The translations under genes and the position numbers were made by a program. The notes under the pieces are model-generated. The model was not told where the DNA came from, did not search any database, and worked only from the letters and a program-made list of their open reading frames with translations. From NCBI GenBank assembly GCA_964365465.1, contig CAYIPT010000024.1, forward strand, positions 1 to 8,030: a stretch of 8,030 nucleotides of DNA. The letters are read 5' to 3'. The stretch comes from WO2-35-19 sp964365465 (lineage in GTDB: Bacteria; Patescibacteriota; Minisyncoccia; Phycocordibacterales; WO2-35-19). Below are positions 1-4,780 of this stretch, piece by piece. Position 1 is the stretch's first letter. Each line of letters opens with the position of its first letter.

Positions 1-28
1 AAATTTTCCATACAAATCATTCTAACAG

Positions 29-211
29 GTGTTCGGATTCAAAGGTAAATTTCCAGAAATTGAAAACCATCAAAGTATTAGCTGGAATCGCGGGCGTTTG
101 CTTCGCGATCTCGATGTCTGGACAAAATATCGTTCGGACTTCCACCAGAGCATTCAAATTTTGAGTGTTGCGGTGGAAGGTAAAACTTCCAAATTTCACT
201 TTGTTCTTTGA
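29..211 (+). CDS. possible small hypothetical protein (60 aa, GTG start)
   Basis: This open frame runs from a GTG at 29 to a TGA at 209-211, and its stop overlaps the SD of the next gene, an arrangement common in compact operons. The product is basic and soluble, with no signal peptide or recognisable domain. An in-frame TAA at 23-25 rules out an upstream extension. There is no convincing SD: the ACAGG at 25-29 is too close to the start. A competing frame at 60-164 overlaps it, so at most one of the two is likely to be real. I do not recognise the protein. Confidence 0.3.
   Translation: MFGFKGKFPEIENHQSISWNRGRLLRDLDVWTKYRSDFHQSIQILSVAVEGKTSKFHFVL
60..164 (+). CDS. alternative small open frame with signal-peptide-like N terminus
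   Basis: From a TTG at 60 this frame encodes 34 residues beginning (M)KTIKVLAGIAGVCFAIS, a lysine-rich start followed by a hydrophobic stretch that resembles a signal peptide. Its codons use ATC, TTC, GCG and TCG, like the gene downstream. The frame is also open from base 3, so it could be the tail of a gene entering from the left. It overlaps the 29-211 frame and has no SD at normal spacing (AAAGG at 41-45 lies 14 bases before the TTG). It is listed as a competitor, not as an established gene. Confidence 0.18.
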   Translation: MKTIKVLAGIAGVCFAISMSGQNIVRTSTRAFKF

Positions 212-215
212 GGAG
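211..215 (+). promoter_or_regulatory. Shine-Dalgarno AGGAG for the gene at 223
   Basis: AGGAG lies seven bases before the ATG at 223. It decides this start over the out-of-frame ATG at 216, which directly touches the SD. The perfect core and spacing contrast with the core genes of this window, which have no such site. Confidence 0.75.
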
Positions 216-222
216 ATGAATA

Positions 223-666
223 ATGACACTGCAACAACCGACGCAGCAGGTTTTCGATGGAGTTGTTGTGGGATTCGCGATGCTGGTCCATGGAATACGG
301 GAACAGCGCAGAACCTACGACTCCGTCAAAGAAATGGAAGAAGGTCATAAGCGACTTCAGACAACCGCTTTTCATCAGGGATGGGACGCACCCATTCCCA
401 CAGACTTCATGGTTCGCTTCAAAACGGACTCCGGCGAAGAAGAGGATGTGGATCTGTATCAATACTACGTTCCGCATCTCTCCAAAGGAGACCCAGCAAA
501 CAAGATCCTCTGCAAATGTGGCGCCGTAGCTTGGAGAATCGGAAAGGCCGAACTCTTCGCCAACATGCCGCCGTTCGTCTGCGACGACTGCAAACAGAGC
601 GATGCGATGGACGAAGTCGAGTATCTCAGGGAGATCGACGCCAACCCGCGCGATTTGCTGCAGTAA
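223..666 (+). CDS. uncharacterised 147-aa protein with zinc-ribbon-like Cys motif
   Basis: The product is a soluble, acidic 147-residue protein. The C-terminal half carries a CxC pair (Cys97, Cys99) and a CxxC pair (Cys120, Cys123) about 20 residues apart, a spacing that suits a small zinc ribbon. The N-terminal part has one weakly hydrophobic stretch (about residues 11-24) that is too short and interrupted for a safe membrane call. There is no signal peptide. The start is fixed by the AGGAG site at 211-215. Codon choice (many ATC, TTC, GAC, CTC, GCC) differs from the AT-rich core genes downstream. A strong hairpin follows at 675-698. I do not recognise the family, and a nucleic-acid or protein-binding role is only a guess from the cysteines. 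Confidence 0.75.
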   Translation: MTLQQPTQQVFDGVVVGFAMLVHGIREQRRTYDSVKEMEEGHKRLQTTAFHQGWDAPIPTDFMVRFKTDSGEEEDVDLYQYYVPHLSKGDPANKILCKCGAVAWRIGKAELFANMPPFVCDDCKQSDAMDEVEYLREIDANPRDLLQ

Positions 667-674
667 TTCATTCC

Positions 675-698
675 GGGCCAGCTCACACGAGTTGACCC
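675..698 (+). other. intergenic hairpin after the zinc-ribbon gene
   Basis: GGGCCAGCTC (675-684) pairs with GAGTTGACCC (689-698) across an ACAC loop, with one C-A mismatch and one G-T wobble. It sits eight bases after the stop codon. No U-tract follows directly (the first T run is at 710-714), so it looks more like an mRNA 3' protecting or processing hairpin than a canonical terminator. Confidence 0.5.
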
Positions 699-741
699 TC
701 CTACCAGAGTTTTTCAAAAATGGAGAATTGCGGTGGGAGAA

Positions 742-763
742 ACCCCATTCCCCTTCGTGGGGT
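742..763 (+). other. hairpin in the leader of the 48-aa gene
   Basis: ACCCCA (742-747) and TGGGGT (758-763) form a perfect six-pair stem with a ten-base loop. It ends only one or two bases before the purine-rich SD (AAGAAAGGA, 765-773) of the gene at 779, so it could affect access to that site. A shorter CCCC/GGGG pairing within the same bases is an alternative fold. No known riboswitch fold is recognised. Confidence 0.4.
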
Positions 764-778
764 CAAGAAAGGAATTTT

Positions 779-925
779 ATGATCCTTTGGCAAACAATTG
801 GTTCATACCAATTTGAGTGTCACGAGACCAGCGGTTACACGGGCTGGTATCGCTGTGTCGGTGGCCGTATGGCAAACGGTCGTTGGCCGGAGTTCAACTA
901 CTCCGGAGAAACAAGGTGGAGATAA
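779..925 (+). CDS. uncharacterised 48-aa small protein
   Basis: This is a short frame starting at the ATG at 779 with a good SD (AAAGGA, 768-773, five bases before the start). The product is rich in aromatic residues, glycine and arginine: five tryptophans, four tyrosines and two cysteines in 48 residues. Short pieces read FECHETSGYTGWYRCVGG and GRWPEFNY. There is no signal peptide or membrane helix, and I know no matching family. The frame is open upstream to 602, but the SD favours this start. A terminator closes the unit at 977-1009, and G+C here is about 60%, well above the following genes. SD, hairpins on both sides and composition together support a real gene; the function is unknown. 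Confidence 0.55.
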   Translation: MILWQTIGSYQFECHETSGYTGWYRCVGGRMANGRWPEFNYSGETRWR

Positions 926-976
926 AAAATATCTCGCCAATTGCCCCAGGGCCGCTCGCTTTCTCAATTTTGCCGC

Positions 977-1009
977 AAGGCCTCGTTGGGAGAGCCGAGT
1001 GGCCTTTTT
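977..1009 (+). terminator. rho-independent terminator after the 48-aa gene
   Basis: AAGGC then CTCG (977-985) pair with CGAG then GCCTT (996-1006), leaving a two-base bulge and a ten-base loop, followed by TTTTT (1005-1009). It lies about 50 bases after the 48-aa gene. Confidence 0.65.
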
Positions 1010-1032
1010 CATTACACCACATTTTTAAAATT

Positions 1033-1055
1033 ACAATGGTCGCCATTGTTTTTTT
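1033..1055 (+). terminator. second, perfect-stem terminator
   Basis: ACAATGG (1033-1039) and CCATTGT (1043-1049) form a perfect seven-pair stem with loop TCG, followed directly by a run of T to 1055. With the terminator at 977 it insulates the GC-rich block from the tRNA/redox operon. Confidence 0.75.
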
Positions 1056-1060
1056 AGTTT

Positions 1061-1118
1061 CTCCCCTCCCATTAGACAAGGGGAGGGGCAATTTTCCGTA
1101 AGGAAAATGGGGTGAGGT
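1061..1118. repeat. GC-rich intergenic double-hairpin repeat
   Basis: Two stems lie side by side: CCCCTCCC (1063-1070) with GGGAGGGG (1081-1088), and ATTTTCC (1091-1097) with GGAAAAT (1102-1108) around a GTAA loop, followed by GGGGTGAGG (1109-1117). The pattern resembles dispersed C/T-rich intergenic palindromes seen in many bacterial genomes. Only one copy is present in this window, so the repeat status is inferred. The stretch 1056-1150 holds no gene. Confidence 0.4.
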
Positions 1119-1150
1119 CTGAAAAACAAGATGAGTTATTGTTAAAAATA

Positions 1151-1159
1151 TGCTATAAA
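1151..1159 (+). promoter_or_regulatory. extended -10 promoter for tRNA-Thr(GGT) and probably the redox genes
   Basis: TGCTATAAA is an extended -10 element (TGn plus TATAAA) ending nine bases before the tRNA 5' end. No good -35 box lies at 17-base spacing. No terminator separates the tRNA from the flavocytochrome gene, so this is the only visible promoter for that pair. Confidence 0.5.
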
Positions 1160-1168
1160 ATAAGCAGC

Positions 1169-1240
1169 GCTGGGGTAGTTCAGTGGCAGAACATCCCCTT
1201 GGTAAGGGGAAGGCCGAGAGTCCGATTCTCTCTCCCAGCT
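1169..1240 (+). tRNA. tRNA-Thr (anticodon GGT)
   Basis: The cloverleaf is complete. Acceptor GCTGGGG (1169-1175) pairs with TCCCAGC (1233-1239), with one G-T pair. The D stem is GTTC/GAAC. The anticodon stem TCCCC/GGGGA encloses loop TTGGTAA, with GGT at 1201-1203. The T stem is GAGAG/CTCTC. The discriminator is T1240 and CCA is not encoded (CATC follows). The T loop reads TCCGATT, so the position normally T55 is C, an unusual change. The GTG of the next gene is only four bases downstream. Confidence 0.9.
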
Positions 1241-1244
1241 CATC

Positions 1245-2561
1245 GTGGCAAAATATTTAAAAAATAATTTCGGTTATGTTTTAGTATGGGTTTTAGCCAT
1301 AATACCTATTTTAATTTGGGTTTTTATGAGGCCGCTGGGACTTAGATTTGCCTCTTCCGGGAACATTTTTCGCAGTTTGGGACAGATAACAGGACTTTTG
1401 GGCATGGCTTTGCTTTCTGTAAATTTCATATTGGCGGCGCGCTTCAAATTTTTGGACAAATTATTTTTTGGATTAAACAAGGTTTATATCAAGCATCATC
1501 TGGTCGGAACAATTGCTTTCTGTCTTTTGCTTTTTCACCCAACCTTTTTAATTATCCAATATCTTTTAATATCACTAAAATCCTCTTTTAATTTTATCTT
1601 TTCTTTTAATAATTTCCCCATAATTTTGGGTGAAATAGCTCTGTTTGTTTTTATTATTTTAATGGTTATTACTTTTTATTTAAATTTCAAATACCAAAAT
1701 TGGAAAAAGACCCACCAGTATCTGGGCGCCGTTTTATTTTTGGGTGGCTGGCATATGCTTTTGGTGCCAAGTGATATTTCAAACAACACTTTATTAAAAT
1801 ACTACATGCTTATTTTGGTGGGCCTTGGCGCCACCTCTTATTTCTACAGAACTATTTTAGGAATTTATAAAAAAAATGGTTTCAAATATAAATTAGAAGA
1901 AGTTAAAAAAATAAATGATAATGTTGTTGAATTAAAATTAAAACCACTGGCTGAGAAAATGAAATTTTTGCCCGGCCAGTTTGTTTTTATAAAATTCGGC
2001 GCAGACGGGGCGCTTTCAGAATCCCATCCTTTTTCCATCACCTCTTCCCCCGATAACGATTATCTTTCTTTGGGTATAAAAACATTGGGTGACTATACTT
2101 CCATGGTTTATTTTTTGAAACCGGAAGCGATTTGCCATATTGAAGGGCCCTTTGGCATTTTCTCATACTTGAAAGCAAAATCAAAAAGGCAAATTTGGCT
2201 GGCCGGAGGCATAGGCATTACGCCCTTTTTGAGCATGGCTCGGCATATAAACGCTAACAAAAACGAAAATAATAATTACAAAATAGATTTATTTTATTCT
2301 CTAAAAAATGAAGGCGAAATGGCTTTTAATAACGAGTTGGCAGAGATAGAGGAACAAAACGGCAATTTTAAATTACACCAGAATTTTTCTCAAAAAGACG
2401 GTAATATTTCAGCCGGTTTGGTCGTCAAAAATAGCAGTGGCGTTTCCGGCGCCGATATATTTTTGTGCGGCCCGCCTAGTTTTATGAAAAGTTTAAGAGA
2501 GCAATTTATAGAATTGGGATTCAAAAATGATGAAATTCATTCTGAAGAGTTTAGCTTATAA
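1245..2561 (+). CDS. ferric reductase/NADPH oxidase-like flavocytochrome b (transmembrane heme domain plus FAD/NAD(P)H-binding domain)
   Basis: The 438-residue protein has two parts. Residues about 10-205 hold roughly six membrane helices with the bis-histidine pattern of the ferric reductase-like family: His84/His85 with His98, and His157 with His170 (a 12-residue gap each from His85 and His157), enough for two hemes across the membrane. Residues about 215-438 form a ferredoxin-reductase module: FAD contact HPFSITSSP (261-269), NAD(P)H loop GGIGITPF (321-328), and CGPPSFMKSL (408-417) near the C terminus. It should carry electrons from cytoplasmic NAD(P)H via FAD and heme to an acceptor outside the membrane; the acceptor (metal, oxygen or the adjacent b5 domain) cannot be told from sequence. 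The GTG start follows a tRNA by four bases without an SD; no better start exists before the first helix, since the next ATG (1326) would cut into it. The b5 gene follows after six bases. Confidence 0.88.
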   Translation: MAKYLKNNFGYVLVWVLAIIPILIWVFMRPLGLRFASSGNIFRSLGQITGLLGMALLSVNFILAARFKFLDKLFFGLNKVYIKHHLVGTIAFCLLLFHPTFLIIQYLLISLKSSFNFIFSFNNFPIILGEIALFVFIILMVITFYLNFKYQNWKKTHQYLGAVLFLGGWHMLLVPSDISNNTLLKYYMLILVGLGATSYFYRTILGIYKKNGFKYKLEEVKKINDNVVELKLKPLAEKMKFLPGQFVFIKFGADGALSESHPFSITSSPDNDYLSLGIKTLGDYTSMVYFLKPEAICHIEGPFGIFSYLKAKSKRQIWLAGGIGITPFLSMARHINANKNENNNYKIDLFYSLKNEGEMAFNNELAEIEEQNGNFKLHQNFSQKDGNISAGLVVKNSSGVSGADIFLCGPPSFMKSLREQFIELGFKNDEIHSEEFSL

Positions 2562-2567
2562 AATGTG

Positions 2568-3041
2568 ATGAAAAAATTCGTTACAGCGTCATTATTTGTT
2601 TTTATTGCCATTACTGCCGGAGTGGCGGTTGTCGGTTTGGTTTCTCGCGATAAAAATAATCAGCCTATTGTAGGGTCAAATACCGATACTGTCGGTTTAG
2701 TTTTATCCAAGGTTGAACTGGCAAAACACAACTCTTCTAAGAGCTGTTGGCTTTTAATTTCGGGCAAAATTTATGATGTTACCTCTTTTTTGCCAAGCCA
2801 TCCTGGCGAGGCAAAAACCATTTTACCGGCTTGCGGCACTGACGCGACTGGGGCGTTTGGCACCAAAGGCAAGCCGGACGGCAAACCCCATTCCTCTTCC
2901 GCCAATGCCATGCTGGCTGATTATTATATTGGAAACTTAAATCAAACAGTTAATGCCACTCCAACTCCTTCTGTAAACTCATCGCAAGCAGAACCGATTT
3001 TTCCTCAATCAAGATATGATGACGATGAATTTGATGATTAA
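2568..3041 (+). CDS. membrane-anchored cytochrome b5-like heme protein
   Basis: The 157-residue protein has an N-terminal signal-anchor (about residues 4-25, after MKK), a linker, and a cytochrome b5-like domain (about 45-125). The domain shows KIYDVTSFLPSHPG with axial heme ligand His78 and a second likely ligand His108 in KPHSSSANAM. Cys60 and Cys89 flank the heme region and could form a disulfide, as reported for some secreted bacterial b5 proteins. No lipobox cysteine is present. A Thr/Pro/Ser-rich stretch leads to an acidic C terminus (YDDDEFDD). The ATG at 2568 is chosen over the GTG at 2565; neither has an SD, and coupling to the flavocytochrome stop at 2559-2561 is likely. Given the neighbour, the likely role is an outward-facing electron acceptor or relay for the flavocytochrome; this is inferred from context. 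Confidence 0.85.
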   Translation: MKKFVTASLFVFIAITAGVAVVGLVSRDKNNQPIVGSNTDTVGLVLSKVELAKHNSSKSCWLLISGKIYDVTSFLPSHPGEAKTILPACGTDATGAFGTKGKPDGKPHSSSANAMLADYYIGNLNQTVNATPTPSVNSSQAEPIFPQSRYDDDEFDD

Positions 3042-3043
3042 TG

Positions 3044-3052
3044 TGCTAACAT
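3044..3052 (+). promoter_or_regulatory. weak candidate extended -10 before tRNA-Thr(CGT)
   Basis: TGCTAACAT has the TGn extension and four of six -10 matches, and shares TGCTA with the promoter of the other tRNA-Thr. It lies 38 bases before the tRNA and lacks a -35 box. CATAAT at 3050-3055 is an overlapping alternative. No terminator separates the b5 gene from the tRNA, so readthrough is equally possible. Confidence 0.25.
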
Positions 3053-3090
3053 AATTTTTGTTACTCGCAGACCTGCTCGCCATCGTCTTA

Positions 3091-3164
3091 GCCCCCTTAG
3101 TTCAGCGGTAGAACAATGGTATCGTAAACCATAAACGCCAGTTCAAGTCTGGCAGGGGGCTCCA
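3091..3164 (+). tRNA. tRNA-Thr (anticodon CGT)
   Basis: Acceptor GCCCCCT (3091-3097) pairs perfectly with AGGGGGC (3154-3160). The D stem is GTTC/GAAC. Anticodon stem ATGGT/ACCAT encloses ATCGTAA, with CGT at 3123-3125. T stem GCCAG/CTGGC encloses the standard loop TTCAAGT. The discriminator is T3161 and CCA is encoded (3162-3164), unlike the first tRNA-Thr. The ATG of prfB is six bases downstream. Confidence 0.93.
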
Positions 3165-3170
3165 GAATTT

Positions 3171-4067
3171 ATGGAAAAATCGGAAATCGAGAAAAAAATA
3201 AAGGAACTGGAAGAGGCGATGGGGAAGCCGGAGTTTTGGAATGATAAAGAAAAAGCGCAGGCGACTATTAAAGAAATACAAAGATTAAAAGATGAGCTGG
3301 AGGGGGTGGGACATTACGACAAAGGAGATGCCGTCATGACTATATTTTCGGGGGCGGGAGGCGATGATGCCGAGGATTTCTCGGCTATGCTTCTAAAAAT
3401 GTATTTTAAGTATTTTGAACGCAAAGGGTGGGGCTATAAAATTTTGCACGAAAATCAGAATACTCAGGGTGGATATAGGAATATAACTGTTGAAATTTTG
3501 GGCCGCAATGTTTATGGAATTCTCAAGCATGAGTCAGGGGTGCATCGACTCGTCAGGATTTCTCCTTTTAACGCCAACCAAAAGAGACATACTAGTTTCA
3601 GTATGGTTGAAATTATTCCCAAATTTTCCGCCACAGGCGGATCCGCCTCTGGCGGAGAAATAGAATTGGCAGATAAAGATTTAAAGTTTGAATTTTCGCG
3701 CTCAAGCGGTCCTGGAGGCCAGAATGTGAACAAAAGAGAAACAGCTGTGCGTATCGTTCATCTGCCAACAAATCTCTCGGCTCAAGCGGATGGAGAAAGG
3801 AGCCAAGCTCAAAATAAAGAGAAAGCGCTGGCTATTCTCAAGGGCAAAATTTATAAAGCACTGGAAGATAAAAGAATTGAAAAACAGGAAAATATGTATG
3901 TAAGCAAAACAACTGAAATAGAATGGGGCAGCCAAATCCGCTCATATGTTTTGCATCCCTACAAGATGGTCAAAGACCACCGCACTAGCGTTGAAACAAG
4001 CGATGTGATTGGCGTTTTGGAAGAAGGAAAACTGGATGAATTTATAGAGGCGGAGAAGGATTTGTAA
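3171..4067 (+). CDS. prfB: peptide chain release factor 2
   Basis: This is a class I release factor for UGA and UAA. The codon-recognition motif SPF (131-133, in RISPFNANQKRHTSF) marks it as RF2 rather than RF1, and the catalytic GGQ (182-184, in SSGPGGQNVNK) triggers peptidyl-tRNA hydrolysis. The C-terminal EWGSQIRSYVLHPY (251-264) and HRTSVET (270-276) are also typical. At 298 residues it is shorter than the usual 340-370: after GKPEFWNDKEKAQ (18-30) the helical hairpin of domain 1, roughly 45-50 residues in E. coli RF2, is missing. No programmed +1 frameshift is present: the frame has no internal UGA. Residues 153-162 (SATGGSASGG) are encoded entirely by a 30-base palindrome. The ATG is six bases after a tRNA. 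The only SD-like bases (AGGGGG, 3154-3159) belong to the tRNA acceptor and are 11 bases away. The ftsEX genes follow, a known neighbourhood in other bacteria. Confidence 0.95.
   Translation: MEKSEIEKKIKELEEAMGKPEFWNDKEKAQATIKEIQRLKDELEGVGHYDKGDAVMTIFSGAGGDDAEDFSAMLLKMYFKYFERKGWGYKILHENQNTQGGYRNITVEILGRNVYGILKHESGVHRLVRISPFNANQKRHTSFSMVEIIPKFSATGGSASGGEIELADKDLKFEFSRSSGPGGQNVNKRETAVRIVHLPTNLSAQADGERSQAQNKEKALAILKGKIYKALEDKRIEKQENMYVSKTTEIEWGSQIRSYVLHPYKMVKDHRTSVETSDVIGVLEEGKLDEFIEAEKDL
3627..3656. repeat. twin-unit palindromic element inserted in frame in prfB
   Basis: Two tandem 15-base hairpin units, TCCGCC-ACA-GGCGGA (3627-3641) and TCCGCC-TCT-GGCGGA (3642-3656), also pair with each other (14 of 15 bases). 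The element is exactly ten codons long and keeps the reading frame, adding SATGGSASGG in a loop between beta strands before the GGQ domain. Its G+C far exceeds the flanking codons. The element at 7666-7696 has the same architecture. Confidence 0.75.
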
Positions 4068-4089
4068 AAAATTCTTATAGGGTTATAAT
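4062..4089 (+). promoter_or_regulatory. promoter for ftsE (and probably ftsX-pyrG), predicting a leaderless mRNA
   Basis: TTGTAA (4062-4067, overlapping the prfB stop codon) and a perfect TATAAT (4084-4089) are separated by 16 bases. Usual spacing puts the transcription start about seven bases after the -10 box, at or beside the A of the ftsE ATG (4096). No SD lies before that ATG. Confidence 0.6.
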
Positions 4090-4095
4090 TACTTT

Positions 4096-4779
4096 ATGTC
4101 AATCACCTTTGATAATGTCTCAAAAAAGTATAGCGATAATTGCATCGCTTTGGATAAAGTTTGTTTTGTTGTAAAGCCCAACGAATTTGTTTCTATTGTT
4201 GGACCATCGGGGGCGGGAAAAACAACTTTGCTTAAAATGCTTCTGGCGGAAGAAAAACCGACCGAAGGCAAAATTATGCTGCATGATATTGATATCAGTT
4301 TTCTTTCCAGCAAGGATATGAATTTTGTGAGGAGGAAAATAGGAGCGGTCTTTCAGGATTTCCGGCTTTTGCCGCAGAAAAATGTCTATGAAAACATCGC
4401 TTTTGCCATGGAGGCGGCCGGCCGGCCGGATGAGGAGATAGAGTCCGACGTGCCTCATGTCCTGGAACTGGTGGATTTAAGCCCAAAAATATGGAATTTC
4501 CCCCACGAGCTTTCCGGGGGAGAAAAACAAAGGGTGGCTATTGCTCGGGCAATCGTCAACCAACCTGATATAATAATCGCAGATGAGCCGACGGGCAATC
4601 TGGACCCGATCAATACCTACGACATTGTCCAAATTTTGAAAAAAATAAATGATTTGGGCACCACCGTCATTTTGACCACCCACAACAAGGGAGTGATTGA
4701 TTCAATCAGTCGGCGGGTGATTACCATGCAGGAGGGCAAAGTGGTGAGGGACGACCCGACCGGAAAATATATATTATAA
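4096..4779 (+). CDS. ftsE: cell division ATP-binding protein FtsE
   Basis: This is the ATPase of the FtsEX complex, which sits on the inner face of the membrane at the septum and drives conformational control of peptidoglycan hydrolases through FtsX. The 227-residue length is normal. All ABC motifs are present: Walker A GPSGAGKTT (36-44), Q-loop VFQDFRLL (85-92), signature LSGGEKQ (139-145), Walker B IIIADEP (159-165) with the catalytic glutamate, and H-loop His196. The FQDFRLL variant and the partner ftsX one base downstream separate it from other ABC transporters of similar type. The start at 4096 has no SD; a TATAAT box ends six bases before it. Confidence 0.95.
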   Translation: MSITFDNVSKKYSDNCIALDKVCFVVKPNEFVSIVGPSGAGKTTLLKMLLAEEKPTEGKIMLHDIDISFLSSKDMNFVRRKIGAVFQDFRLLPQKNVYENIAFAMEAAGRPDEEIESDVPHVLELVDLSPKIWNFPHELSGGEKQRVAIARAIVNQPDIIIADEPTGNLDPINTYDIVQILKKINDLGTTVILTTHNKGVIDSISRRVITMQEGKVVRDDPTGKYIL

Positions 4780-4780
4780 T

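Noticed and set aside
257..695. Two additional plus-strand frames overlapping the 147-aa gene
   Set aside because: They are Arg/Ser/Pro-rich readings typical of shifted frames, without an SD.
196..717. Long minus-strand open frame of 173 codons opposite the zinc-ribbon gene
   Set aside because: The plus strand has a perfect SD, CxC/CxxC pattern and sensible codons. The minus frame has no SD or recognisable motif and is a shadow.
3171..3260. Programmed +1 frameshift in prfB
   Set aside because: No in-frame UGA near the start and no slippery CUU-UGA; the frame is continuous.
4418..4429. Perfect CCGG-repeat palindrome in ftsE
   Set aside because: The encoded residues (AAGRP) align with the normal FtsE loop, so no insertion is indicated; it is short and composition-driven.
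4775..4780. TATAAT directly before the ftsX ATG
   Set aside because: It ends next to the ATG, so transcription would start inside the gene. It is part of the ftsE C-terminal codons and stop.
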